This document shows positions 37,001 through 50,662 of a DNA stretch of 64,000 nt, one piece after another. This DNA is from Vigna angularis (lineage: Eukaryota > Streptophyta > Magnoliopsida > Fabales > Fabaceae): the NCBI RefSeq assembly GCF_016808095.1, contig NC_068972.1, positions 6,213,001 through 6,277,000 of the forward strand. Direction: 5' to 3'. Both the position numbers and the translations under genes were made by a program. Each line of letters opens with the position of its first letter. Position 1 is the stretch's first letter. The notes under the pieces are model-generated. The model did no database searches. It saw nothing but the letters and a program-made list of their open reading frames with translations, and was not told the origin of the DNA.

Positions 37001-38350
37001 CATAAGTTTTACAAGAATGACTTTTATTTGCTTTTACAAAAAATAAATAAAGATTTTAAAATTAAAACTTGATCCAAATATCTGAATCTAAATTTTAAGA
37101 AAATCCAAACTAATTCTGTTACAAAAATATATTTAGATCCAAAATTTGATCTAATGGTTTGGATCTAGATTGAATCTTTAAAAATTATATACATGCCCAC
37201 ACTACTAATATGTTATAAGTACGTGCGTCATTTTCACCCAGTCTTTTTTAAAAAAATGGAACATGAATCCGTTTAATAAACACATCTGTGATTGAAATTA
37301 ACCATCGTTAACATGGGCACTATATTGCATAGTAGCTTTTTTAGAGGCAGAAACAATTTCCATTTCAGTGAAACAGTAATAGTTAATAGAATAGAAGGCA
37401 GTGTTGATCAATTTGATTTGAAGTCTTGGTTTTGGATAACTACTGATCGAAATATTCGACCACCCATTGAAACTATGCACATACAAATTTGTCGGTCTTT
37501 TCAATTTGAGAGGTCAAGTCCATTTCATAAACATTAATTATACAAATCCACCAGAGCCTGTGAAGACTTGAATGAATATCGTTGAAGATTTTGATTGAAT
37601 CACAAACTTCCCATGCATGTTTGATGAGATTGAAACATAAAATTTCCATCACACCGTTCCTATTTCACTTTTAGAATGGATGGTGATCATATTCTACAAA
37701 GAAACACTGCGAGGGACACTCTGAGGGCGACCTTTATAAGGGAATAGCGTAAACAGACACGCTAAAAAGTTAATAGCCAAAATAAATGTATCTCGTAATA
37801 TAAATAAATATTCTGAAATATATAAGATGAAATTATCATAACGTTGTTGCTTTTACTTCCGTAAGCTCAAATTAGAACATCAATATACATGGCGGTAAAT
37901 AAACCGAAATTACAAATATAAACGAGGCAGGAGAAAAAATTGGAAGGTTTAGTTTGGACGAGTATACAAAAACCTATGCAAAAGATTGTCTACACTCTAC
38001 AACACTGGAGGAGACCCGAAACCAGCCTCTGCATAGTTAGTTGTAGCTAGTTACCAACTCAGTTAGTCAGAAACCCCTCCAAAAATAATTACCAAGCTTC
38101 TCCACTGCACCCTCATATGTAGCTAGTTACAACTATTCCGATGGTAAATATATTATACAGATAATATCTGGGAAGAGAAAATTCAGTCAAAAGTCTAAAC
38201 TATTAAAATTGTCACCATGCAAATCCACTTTTTCTTATTAAAGGGACATATTAGTGACGCCAAAAGAAGCTAATTAGTAGTAAGAAAATAAAAATTAGTT
38301 AGCAATATCCCTTCTTTAAGAAAAAGTAGAAAAAAAAAATACAAGGTACC
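37001..38350. other. Intergenic DNA, 3' flank of MSH3
   Basis: No supported gene. The last several hundred bases are likely MSH3 3' UTR and downstream sequence. Confidence 0.5.
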
Positions 38351-41300
38351 TCAACTGCCAATTAATTTCTTTGCAATGCTTCTGGCATGTTTCAACAGGT
38401 GACAGCTTTTTGCACAGTCATCATCTTGTATTGCAGCTTTTAAGTTTAGATAGAAATCTTTGTAAGCTATACCAAACTCTTGAAAACGACAATGATGCGG
38501 TTCAGGCATAAGCTGTTCTTGCTCTTGCTCTTGACCGATCACCGGCGTATCCAATAATAGCTCCTTTCCCGATCTACTATGCATTCTACTATCTTCTAGT
38601 GCTTCTAATTTGGAAGCCATGACAAGGGCTCGACTGATGCAATGCGATGGCAACTGAAAAGAAAAAGATGTTTCCAACTGTCTTAAACGAAATTCAATAT
38701 ATAAGAAATTTCAACAATTTAATCATTTTGAGACCTCAGCGGTCAAACTCAAATGCCAAGGCAATCCCCAAATTTCCTAGCCCTAATGTTGAATTAACTA
38801 ACACTACTTGAGGAGATATATCCATCATTGCCATCACATTTCTTTTTATCAACTTAGTAAAATCAACTAATGGCTCTGGCAGCAATGACTGGTAATACAA
38901 CACACACATATATATAGATATATATTGACTTGTGTGAAATAATAGAGTATAATTTCGTGAATTTATTACCTGTGCAAGCTGGGCAACCTTAAATCCAAAA
39001 CTCCTCTCTGAAACACCCGGTGCGAGCTTGTACAGATAAGTTATATCATCATCCAAGTTGGAATTTTTACTTGCATCATGTGAGGTAAGATGTGATACGT
39101 GATATGCCGCCACAGAGCCAGGAAATTCAGTTGACAAGCTGGCAATCTTTGGATAGTGAGTAACAAAGAGGACCATGCTTCGTTTTTCCTTCAGAAGATA
39201 ATGCAATGTCGCGTGAGCAATGGCCATACCATCATGTGTACTTGTTCCTCTCCCAAGCTCATCAATGATAACCAGTGAATGTTCTGTGCAACAGTGGAGT
39301 ATATGTGAAGTTTCACTTAGTTCTTCTAGGAAGGTGCTTCTCCCTTCTTGAATACTGTCAGAAGCACCCATTCGGGTGTAGATCCTATCCAGGACGTGCA
39401 GTTTTGCTGATGATGCTGGTACAAAGGAACCAACCTACAGAGATCAGAGATGTTTCAATAAAGCAACAGTCGGAAGTAAATTTTAGAGGGAGAAATACTT
39501 CAACAACTCTTTGCTCAAAAATGTCAGATACATTGAGTAAACATTGATATTGTTTGTAACAATATCTTCTATTTACCATATTTATGTTTGATTGTTATAT
39601 ATACTTGTATCATTCTTCATTATAAATATATTACCCTATGTGAATTTTAGACGCAAGGGAGATTAACTTTATACCTAATTTTTCACTACATTCAATAAAA
39701 AATACAAAGAATTTGAAAAAAAAAAGCTATGCTGATTTAAAAACACGAGATATCAGAACCTTTCACTTAGCTTTCAGTATTTACAAAACAAAGCGTAAGC
39801 ACTGCACAACCTCAGCACCTTGTTGCATTAACGGCAGAAAATCAAAGCAGAAATACAGTAGACACCGCAATGGATCTACCTGAGCCATTATAGCAATCAG
39901 AGCCACCTGGCGAACATAGCAACTTTTTCCACCCATATTGGGTCCAGTAACAATCTGACAGTACTCTCCATCTGCATGCAAGTTTGTATCATTTGGGACA
40001 AAATTCTCTTGTAAGGTGGTCTCCAAAACCTGGAGAGAAATGACTTGCAATAATGAGCATCTGATTGCCAATCAACAATAGGAACTTGAATTCACTGAGT
40101 CAAAGTCAAAAGTATTGCACAACCCCAGTAATTTTGAGAGTGGAGCATTCAGATTCTGTTACACCAGATAGTTGTAACAGTCAAACAATTCTTCTGATGC
40201 ACAAGGCAGTGCCTTGGCCATCCAAGAACCCGTTTGAAGGAAATAAATGCACATGATGACTTGTACTAAATACACAAACATCGAAACTACGAATATGACA
40301 AGCCAGTATTTGAAACTTAAATGGATTCAACAAAACATTCATTGAATTTGGCACAAAAAGTACAAGCAACAAAAGCCTTGTCCCAATGGATGAGGAATTT
40401 CATACAAAAAGTCAATGCATTAAATTCATACCGGATGTCTACCAGAACAAATTTGTATCTGAACAGGCTCTTGGTTATCTACAAACACAGGGCGAACATA
40501 GCCCTATCACAGAAAACAGACAAATTATATTACAAAACTACAGAAACATTTGAAGGCACTTGAAAATTTCTTTAACAAACCTTATTTCTTGAAAGAATGG
40601 CAAGTGAGTACAGACAATCTAAAGCTGCTAGTGCTTGAACAGCAGCTTGGAACTCAGCATAGTATTTACTGAAGTCCCTGAGAAAGCTATTCCAAGCAGC
40701 TCGGCAAGCAATGCTGAGCTCCTCTTTTGCTAATGATAACCTGTCCAATGCTGTTACTACTTCAGGAGGGTGATACCGAATTGTTTTCTTCGTGCTATTT
40801 ACCTTCACCCAGTTTGAAGGAACCTTTACATCTGTTGATAACTGCAGCCCAAAAATATATTAAATGGCAGTTAAAACTTGTTCACAGCCAAGATTAACTC
40901 AATGGAAAGATACCATTGTTTGAAAACAATTGTAAAATTAGAGTTCTTAACTAATAAACAAGAAATGCGAAAATTGTAATTGTCTATCTTAAATTTAATA
41001 AAATAAAGGAAAATTAAATAGAGACACTTGGTAATGTCAGCATGAAAGAAGAAACAGTGTCAAATGGGTATTGAGAACATGAAACAAGCATTTTCATCCA
41101 TCTTTAGTAGTATTTGACTGAATTTTGGGGCTTCTTTTCTCCTTCAAAGTAGAATTTTCTCAAGTAGCTTGTAAAAAAGCTCTATTTTTCAGTCTTTCGT
41201 GTATCACAAAAAAAAACTTTTAATTTAAGAGCTGTAGCAAATATGTTTGATTTGTCAGCTTTTAAGAAGAGAAGCCAAAAAAGGCTTGCCATTATCTTAT

Positions 41301-44300
41301 CCCCTTTTTTGAAGTTAAATTGACTTCTTCAGTTTATCAATTTATGAATTAAGACACATTTGGAGCACAGGTCAATCACTACATAGTAATATTTAGTGAA
41401 CATTTCAGATCAATTATAAAAATCAGTTGTGAATGAGCCAACAATCAGAAATGAGAAAGTAACAAGAACTAGAATACCAAATTTCCAGCCTCTGAAGCAT
41501 TTAAATATTAAGGATATTCCTTCTAATTAGATTACCTCAATCAAATGAGTTGTTCCAGAAACAGTAATAAATTCCATTTTTTGCATTTTAAGCAATTTGC
41601 GATACAAGTCAATCAGTGAATCTAATTGTTCCACTGCCAGCTTGAAATCCTTACGAGCTTTAATGACCTACATGCATTATTATAAAATCAATATCGTTAA
41701 AGATAAAAATATGATTAAGGAAATTATAATTTTTTTTTTCACACAGAAAGGCATTGACAAACCTCTGGGAACTGTCCCTCCGAAGCAGTGATCAATTTTG
41801 TTAGATCTCCTTGATCAGCTGACTCTATGTTCAAAGATGACAACATTTTTGCAGCATTAGCAATAACACTGTCAGAGGAAGCAGTCAAAATTAACCTTTT
41901 TAACAGATTGGAGCGCAATGTGTTATTATTCCCCTCTCCTATGTTAAGTTGTTGTAGCTGTTTTCCAGCTGAGAAAATAGCTTGAATTACTGCAACAAAC
42001 TGTATAAAGACAATTTTTCAAGTAATCAATGCCTAGCATCTTTCTGTTCAACTAAAATGCCTTGGAATAAATTGGTACCCATCATTATGATGAAAGAAGA
42101 ATCCAAATGACTATAATTGTTCAGTAAAATTAATACAAACATTTACAACCATTTCCTTTGCACTGCAATAAAAACACAATAATTATCAACGAGAACATCT
42201 TCACACAAAAAAATCACAATAATTGCTTTACAGTTTATCACTTTCGTAAAGCTGAAAAATCTACTCATCTAAAAAGCAGTCTCATCTTTTCAAGGAACAT
42301 CTAAAGGTCAATTTATTGAATATGCCTGAATACAAAATTTAAATACTCAAATTTTACAATTGGGTATACTCGTGTATTCCTTATCTTTGGTAAAGATTAT
42401 AATATACTCATATATTAGGTCCAGGTCTCATCTAAACCACAGTCCTGTTACAGTTGGAAACACAATTGTGGTCTAGTCTAACTCACAAGGGTTTCCAAAG
42501 AAACATCCGAACATATAAATCTTGTCATTAAGTAATTAAAAGAATTCAACTCTCTTTGTCTCCCTATCTCATAAAGCCTACGTGTAAAAAGAAATTACAA
42601 GGATTCTTAGCATGTCTATTGTTCTTAAATTTAAAATGGAACAAAGAAGCATTCAAACATTTAAATCTTGTCATCAAGTAATTAAAAGAATTCAACTCTC
42701 TTTTTGTCTCCCTATCTCATACAAAGCCTACGTGTGAAAATAAATTACAAGGAATATGAAGACAATTGATTGAAGTACAGAATATAGGGAAATAAAAGAA
42801 AAGGCTAACAAGAAGCCATTTATCACCTCAGATGGGGAAGCAGTGCAATGGAAAATTCTCGTAATTCCACGTTGTATATCAGGTGCTCGGCCAAGAGTTG
42901 TCAAAACCAATGAAAGAATGTTTGCTAACTCAGGTTGCATGATTACTACATCCGGATTGTCTTCAAATTTTCCAAGATTGTTTGTGCCATTACAAGATCC
43001 CATGCACTCTGCAATTTCGGATACAGCATGAAGACGTGCAGAGATTAAGGTTCGGTCACATAATGGGTGAGATACCTGTATCGTGCACAAAAACAATTAA
43101 ATAAGGGTCTCTTTTGGATGATTAAAAAAAAATCAACATTCAATGTCTGTATGAGGAATGGAAGCATATCATACCCATTGCCGAAGAAGTCTAGAACCAA
43201 ATACAGTAAGAGTGTGATTCATAATTTGCAGCAAGGAACCAATCTCAGATCCATCGTTGTTATTTTTCAAAACCTGAAAATACAGCAAGCATTCATTGGC
43301 AGCAAGAAAAGGGAATATTAAGCTGGTATGAGGGGAGAAAACAACACTTCTAGCTTGTAAAAAAAAAACACAAGGGCAAAAAACATACATTTCAAAGTAC
43401 ACACATTGTAAGATATGAAATCATCCATTGTATTTTGACCCATTGTATGATAATACAGCTTATTCATGTTGTGATCCAGGACTTTTGATTGCTAGACCTT
43501 TATATGAATCTACCATGAGTAGTAGATAGACCAAAGAAAGAAAGAGCAATTCATGTTCTAGTTTGATCAACTCTATAAATAATGCCAGTTTATCCAAGAG
43601 CCACAGCACTACAGCAGCGAAAAGGAAATGATAGCTGAAGAGTATGTTTACAATAATTAAGTTCAACCTACTCATAGGAACAGTTTGTAATTGCCATACT
43701 TAAAAGAAAGTACAAAAAGAATTAAAACATTCTCAAAAATGCTCCATTCCTTACTAAAAATTCTCAAAAATCTACAATTTATAATTACCTCCAGTTGTTG
43801 AAGTGTATTGGCTGAAAGGGTCATTTCCGTATTGTTTGAGAAGGGCCTTAAAGAAACTCCTGAACACAAAATTTTTTCAAAACCAAATTCCTTTAAATGC
43901 CGAATGGTTAAGGCCAAAGCTTGGACAGACAAATCTGGCATGTTCATCACCTCCTTTATAACAAAAAGAGTAGAGACAAAAATAACAGGTAGTTATGAGT
44001 TGAAATTGCAACTACAATCAACTTAAAACTACAATTTATAAAGTAAATTTAAAAGTACAATGATAAGGGGAATAGAAAATTAAACACCGAAGTTAACACA
44101 AAAACAAGTATATGAAATTTTAGTACTTTGTTAGATCCATCACAAACAATGATAACAAATTACAATGACATATTCAATAATCACAAGATAGACGTTGCCT
44201 AAGGGAAAACTGTATAATAAAACCAACAAGAAATTCTGTTTTAAGGAATTTCCAAACCTGCTGCTCGAATAAATTTTTTATAAAATATCAGAAGTTGATA

Positions 44301-46662
44301 CCTTGATTACTAACTGCTGACTTCTGTGCTCCCTCAAATTCTTGTTTTGTAGTGAATCTGGTTGACCGTCTACATTCATGTTATCATACAAGGTCATAAC
44401 TTCAGAAAGAGCACCCCCATCAATGAAGCAATCTCGTGAAACATGCTCCGCACGAACATTTGAGGCAGGTCCAGCAAAATCCAGCAATAACTAATAACAG
44501 ATCAGCCAATCACATAATTCAGGACAAGGGAGGTGGAGTTTTTCCTTGTGGATTATTACAGTAATTCATTTAGTGATTATAACTTAATTATAAGTATATG
44601 CCTCCCTGTAGGATAACATCAGTCTAATATTTTTGTTCTAAAAATATTGAGAATAGTAACTACATTATAGTTTCAGAAACAAGCCTTAGATGATTTTAAC
44701 AAACTTCAAATTGTCAAAATACCATTTTGTTTGTTAGAAGAATTCTAAGAAGTAAGATATCCAAGCTGCACAGTATATAAATGGTAATTGGTTCTCTAAA
44801 GTCTGAAGACACACAGGATGTAATGGTTATCCTACAATGATTTTGGGCATCAAGTCAGTCCTTTAACGCTTAGAATTAAATAGGCATCAACTTGGTTACT
44901 GAAGAAGTGTTGCAGCCTCAAATTCATTCCTAAATTGAAGATTCGTTTTACACTAAGAAGGAACAACAAAGGAACAACGTTGATGTTCAAAAACCTTGGT
45001 GACAATTTTAACATCCAGTTAGTCTTAATTCTTAGGAAGACCAATTTCAGTGTTAAGTTAACTCAGCTAATCAGTCTGGACTAATTCATACCTGCCACAA
45101 TGAAAACACCATCGCATTAAATTGTATTGATAAGTAGTTCAAATAAAATCATTCATTACTGGAAACTTCATTTCTCCATTCAGATAATTAAAATTTTCAT
45201 TAAATGGGAACCTAAATTTTAATTTTCACACCGAAAATCTGAATTGAGACAAGGGATTTGCACTGTATAATTATCTTCTGTGTCAGAAGTTGAAATACAA
45301 ATTACAGTGATTGACAAATCAAACATTTTCGATACTTAAAAAAGCATAGTAAAGACCCATGCCTACGTACATCGTGTTTATTCCACTAACCTCCATTCAT
45401 GAAATATCGTTGTTAGAAAAACTCATCCAAATGGTCCCCATTTTAAATGCCTCATCAAACAATGCTAATAAACAGTACATTTTACACAAAATTGCCACCT
45501 CTTCATACAAGCAAGACCTGGAGTCAGGCCAAGAAAGAAGCTACCTTGAAACCTGAACTTCAAACTCAATCCTACATCATCGATGTATCGTCGAACGCAG
45601 TATCAAGCAACAACATTCCATCAAGCAAAACCATGACAAGTAAAGAACAGCAAGCAACTACACATAAGTTCCATTGCACAAAACAATGAGACAATAAAAG
45701 TCGAGATGTCAAATTAAATCGTTTAAAACTACCTTTTCTGTTTGCTTTGAAAGAGGGTCCCCGAGAAGCAACTCAGCCGGAGACAAGTTCACAACAACAG
45801 CCTCAAGCGCATTCCTCAGAAAACCATCACAAAACTCCCCATAAATAACATCCCCGGTCGAAATCTCCACAGCAACAATCGCAATCCTCACATCAGCACC
45901 ACCCTCCACCCCACAATTCCCCTTCTCCCCCCCAACACTTTTCTCCACCACACAAAGCAAGTAATTACTCTCTCCAGCACACTCATCCTCCCCTCCCCCG
46001 ATCTCCGGCGCCGCCTCAAGCGTAGCCTTCGTGTAAAGCGCCGAGAGCCCGCGCCCGAACGGCGCAGAGCGGTTGGAACCGTGGGCCTTGATGGCAGCGG
46101 TCTCGGTCTGCCGCACCACGCCGACCTTATACCCAGCACTGACGAGCCTCCTGACGTGGACATTCAATCGAAAAGTTGGTATGCTAGCGGTTAAGAAATT
46201 GTGATCCATGTGGGCGTAAATGCCTAAGACTCTGGCAGCGTTTTCGGCGTCTTGGCCGAAGAAACGGTATCTGTAACCGACCTCGACCATGAGGAGAACG
46301 TCGGGGTGTTTGGCTCTGAGGTGGAGGACCTGCTGTTCGAGAGGAGTGTAGGTTGGGCATTTGGAAGAGGAAGGGGGAGGGGGATGTTCAGGGGAGGAAG
46401 GTTCGAGAAACTTCTGGAGGAAGCGTTGGTGAAGTAAAGGGGAAGAAGGCTCCTGAAGCTTCTGGAGCTTGCGGGGGGGTGTGAGTTGGGACTTAAGGCG
46501 GCGTTTGGAAGGGGAGAATGTGGCGGTGGCGGAGATTTTGGGAGTGGGATGGTTGGAACGGAGAGAAGAAGGAGGAGAAGGAGACGAGGGAGACGGAGGA
46601 GAGGAAGGTTTGGCTTTGCGAGCAAAGAAGCGGGAAATCACTTGTTGCTTTTGCTTTCCCAT
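38351..46662 (-). CDS. MSH3: DNA mismatch repair protein MSH3 (MutS-beta subunit)
   Basis: Twelve exons, all junctions phase 0: 46662-45733, 44490-44302, 43953-43789, 43273-43175, 43075-42827, 41999-41763, 41667-41536, 40841-40581, 40503-40432, 40029-39880, 39434-38970, 38653-38351. The product has about 1083 residues, close to Arabidopsis MSH3. Residues 5-12 (QQVISRFF) are a PCNA-interacting PIP box. A Ser/Pro-rich disordered region follows, then the mismatch-binding MutS I domain ([20 protein letters not shown]), connector, lever and clamp domains, and the ATPase with Walker A GPNMGGKS (exon 10), signature STFLEELSE, and Walker [17 protein letters not shown] with FVTHYP (exon 11). By family it pairs with MSH2 as MutS-beta in the nucleus, recognising insertion/deletion loops. 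All catalytic motifs are intact. The start is fixed by the conserved MGKQKQQ opening. Exon 3 could start three bases later. Confidence 0.97.
42500..42755. repeat. ~145-bp tandem duplication in MSH3 intron 5
   Basis: The segment with AAATCTTGTCATTAAGTAAT and TCTCCCTATCTCAT through GCCTACGTGTAAAA at about 42512-42600 is repeated at about 42657-42745 with few changes. Confidence 0.85.
46630..46637 (-). promoter_or_regulatory. E2F-type site within the first codons of MSH3
   Basis: TTTCCCGC on the minus strand, an exact match to the E2F consensus TTTSSCGC. It is embedded in the codons for the PIP box, so coding constraint also applies. Confidence 0.45.
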
Positions 46663-46675
46663 GACTGATGTTCGA

Positions 46676-46683
46676 TTTGGCGC
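46676..46683 (+). promoter_or_regulatory. E2F-type site upstream of MSH3
   Basis: TTTGGCGC on the plus strand, 14 bp before the MSH3 ATG, with an overlapping GGCGCGC palindrome. It matches TTTSSCGC. S-phase regulation through E2F is typical of plant replication and repair genes; here it is an inference from the motif pair. Confidence 0.5.
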
Positions 46684-46799
46684 GCTTCAGGATTCCACAA
46701 AGGACTTTCTTCTACTTCTTCTGTCTTGCAGTCGCTCTCTTCACTTTCACTCTTCTAAAGTCACTTTATCCATTCTTCACTTACAAAAATGAAAACAAT

Positions 46800-47322
46800 A
46801 ATTTATTATTCTTAAGATAAGAATTTTCTTATAATTACTTTTTGAGACCTTATTAAATTTCAAAACATTCCATTAGATTTCTATTAAATTATTTTTAATC
46901 TATTCAATTTTTAAAATTTTCCATTTACTTTTCGTAATAGTATTTTTTTATTAAATATATAATGTGACACCCATCTTATATTATTATTTTATTTAAATAT
47001 TGTGAGTAATACATCTTTACATTAAATCATAATGACAAACATAACCTTCAATAATTTATTGAAAGTTAATCTTAAAATAAATTAAAAATCTAAAATCTAA
47101 AACTAAAAAAACAAAAGTACAAAATATAAAACTATAAAGTTAAATAATTATAAAACTATCAAATTGAAAATATATAAAACAACACATTATAAAAGTAAAA
47201 ATTATAAAAATATAAAATAACAAATTACAAAATAATAAAATTAAAAAATCAAAAGTTATACAATATTAAAATTATAATAATTTAAAAATATATAACTAAA
47301 AAATTATAAAAATATATAACTA
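46800..47322. other. AT-rich upstream region of MSH3
   Basis: Loose, imperfect words such as AAAACTATAAAG, AAATTATAAAAATATA and ATAACTAAAAAATTATAAAA become more regular toward 47320. It looks like the degenerate edge or source of the octamer array. Confidence 0.5.
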
Positions 47323-50300
47323 AAAAATTATAAAATTATAAAATTATAAAATTATAAAATTATAAAATTATAAAATTATAAAATTATAAAATTATAAAAT
47401 TATAAAATTATAAAATTATAAAATTATAAAATTATAAAATTATAAAATTATAAAATTATAAAATTATAAAATTATAAAATTATAAAATTATAAAATTATA
47501 AAATTATAAAATTATAAAATTATAAAATTATAAAATTATAAAATTATAAAATTATAAAATTATAAAATTATAAAATTATAAAATTATAAAATTATAAAAT
47601 TATAAAATTATAAAATTATAAAATTATAAAATTATAAAATTATAAAATTATAAAATTATAAAATTATAAAATTATAAAATTATAAAATTATAAAATTATA
47701 AAATTATAAAATTATAAAATTATAAAATTATAAAATTATAAAATTATAAAATTATAAAATTATAAAATTATAAAATTATAAAATTATAAAATTATAAAAT
47801 TATAAAATTATAAAATTATAAAATTATAAAATTATAAAATTATAAAATTATAAAATTATAAAATTATAAAATTATAAAATTATAAAATTATAAAATTATA
47901 AAATTATAAAATTATAAAATTATAAAATTATAAAATTATAAAATTATAAAATTATAAAATTATAAAATTATAAAATTATAAAATTATAAAATTATAAAAT
48001 TATAAAATTATAAAATTATAAAATTATAAAATTATAAAATTATAAAATTATAAAATTATAAAATTATAAAATTATAAAATTATAAAATTATAAAATTATA
48101 AAATTATAAAATTATAAAATTATAAAATTATAAAATTATAAAATTATAAAATTATAAAATTATAAAATTATAAAATTATAAAATTATAAAATTATAAAAT
48201 TATAAAATTATAAAATTATAAAATTATAAAATTATAAAATTATAAAATTATAAAATTATAAAATTATAAAATTATAAAATTATAAAATTATAAAATTATA
48301 AAATTATAAAATTATAAAATTATAAAATTATAAAATTATAAAATTATAAAATTATAAAATTATAAAATTATAAAATTATAAAATTATAAAATTATAAAAT
48401 TATAAAATTATAAAATTATAAAATTATAAAATTATAAAATTATAAAATTATAAAATTATAAAATTATAAAATTATAAAATTATAAAATTATAAAATTATA
48501 AAATTATAAAATTATAAAATTATAAAATTATAAAATTATAAAATTATAAAATTATAAAATTATAAAATTATAAAATTATAAAATTATAAAATTATAAAAT
48601 TATAAAATTATAAAATTATAAAATTATAAAATTATAAAATTATAAAATTATAAAATTATAAAATTATAAAATTATAAAATTATAAAATTATAAAATTATA
48701 AAATTATAAAATTATAAAATTATAAAATTATAAAATTATAAAATTATAAAATTATAAAATTATAAAATTATAAAATTATAAAATTATAAAATTATAAAAT
48801 TATAAAATTATAAAATTATAAAATTATAAAATTATAAAATTATAAAATTATAAAATTATAAAATTATAAAATTATAAAATTATAAAATTATAAAATTATA
48901 AAATTATAAAATTATAAAATTATAAAATTATAAAATTATAAAATTATAAAATTATAAAATTATAAAATTATAAAATTATAAAATTATAAAATTATAAAAT
49001 TATAAAATTATAAAATTATAAAATTATAAAATTATAAAATTATAAAATTATAAAATTATAAAATTATAAAATTATAAAATTATAAAATTATAAAATTATA
49101 AAATTATAAAATTATAAAATTATAAAATTATAAAATTATAAAATTATAAAATTATAAAATTATAAAATTATAAAATTATAAAATTATAAAATTATAAAAT
49201 TATAAAATTATAAAATTATAAAATTATAAAATTATAAAATTATAAAATTATAAAATTATAAAATTATAAAATTATAAAATTATAAAATTATAAAATTATA
49301 AAATTATAAAATTATAAAATTATAAAATTATAAAATTATAAAATTATAAAATTATAAAATTATAAAATTATAAAATTATAAAATTATAAAATTATAAAAT
49401 TATAAAATTATAAAATTATAAAATTATAAAATTATAAAATTATAAAATTATAAAATTATAAAATTATAAAATTATAAAATTATAAAATTATAAAATTATA
49501 AAATTATAAAATTATAAAATTATAAAATTATAAAATTATAAAATTATAAAATTATAAAATTATAAAATTATAAAATTATAAAATTATAAAATTATAAAAT
49601 TATAAAATTATAAAATTATAAAATTATAAAATTATAAAATTATAAAATTATAAAATTATAAAATTATAAAATTATAAAATTATAAAATTATAAAATTATA
49701 AAATTATAAAATTATAAAATTATAAAATTATAAAATTATAAAATTATAAAATTATAAAATTATAAAATTATAAAATTATAAAATTATAAAATTATAAAAT
49801 TATAAAATTATAAAATTATAAAATTATAAAATTATAAAATTATAAAATTATAAAATTATAAAATTATAAAATTATAAAATTATAAAATTATAAAATTATA
49901 AAATTATAAAATTATAAAATTATAAAATTATAAAATTATAAAATTATAAAATTATAAAATTATAAAATTATAAAATTATAAAATTATAAAATTACAAAAT
50001 TACAAAATTACAAAATTACAAAATTATAAAATTATAAAATTACAAAATTATAAAATTACAAAATTATAAAATTATAAAATTATAAAATTACAAAATTACA
50101 AAATTACAAAATTAGAAAATTATAAAATTACAAAATTACAAAATTATAAAATTATAAAATTATAAAATTATAAAATTATAAAATTATAAATTATAAAATT
50201 ATAAAATTATAAAATTACAAAATTATAAAATTATAAAATTATAAAATTATAAAATTATAAAATTATAAAATTATAAAATTATAAAATTATAAAATTATAA

Positions 50301-50662
50301 AATTATAAAATTATAAAATTATAAAATTATAAAATTATAAAATTATAAAATTATAAAATTATAAAATTATAAAATTATAAAATTATAAAATTATAAAATT
50401 ATAAAATTATAAAATTATAAAATTATAAAATTATAAAATTATAAAATTATAAAATTATAAAATTATAAAATTATAAAATTATAAAATTATAAAATTGTAA
50501 AATTATAAAATTATAAAATTATAAAATTATAAAATTATAAAATTGTAAAATTATAAAATTATAAAATTATAAAATTATAAAATTGTAAAATTATAAAATT
50601 ATAAAATTATAAAATTATAAAATTGTAAAATTATAAAATTATAAAATTATAAAATTATAAAA
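47323..50662. repeat. Giant octamer microsatellite, (TTATAAAA)n, about 417 copies
   Basis: The 8-bp unit AAAATTAT (equivalently TTATAAAA) repeats for about 3.34 kb. From 47323 to about 49993 the copies are identical as far as I can see (about 330 units). From 49994 to about 50220 there are TAC variants, one TAG and a 7-bp unit near 50187 that shifts the register. Toward the right end a TGT variant appears at regular intervals. It begins about 660 bp upstream of the MSH3 start codon. No coding potential. The length in the assembly may not be exact. Confidence 0.98.
50493..50662. repeat. Higher-order 40-bp repeat at the right end of the octamer array
   Basis: The single-base variant AAAATTGT occurs with its G at 50497, 50545, 50585 and 50625, that is at spacings of 48, 40 and 40 bp (6, 5 and 5 octamers). 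This shows that multi-octamer blocks were duplicated. Confidence 0.9.

Noticed and set aside
45888..46792. Multiple frames overlapping MSH3 exon 1
   Set aside because: Shadow frames caused by the GC-rich, Ser/Pro-rich exon 1. The MSH3 frame matches the family along its whole length.
47323..50662. Possible CRISPR-like or centromeric satellite array
   Set aside because: There are no spacers and the 8-bp unit is far too short for either; it is a microsatellite in a eukaryotic genome.
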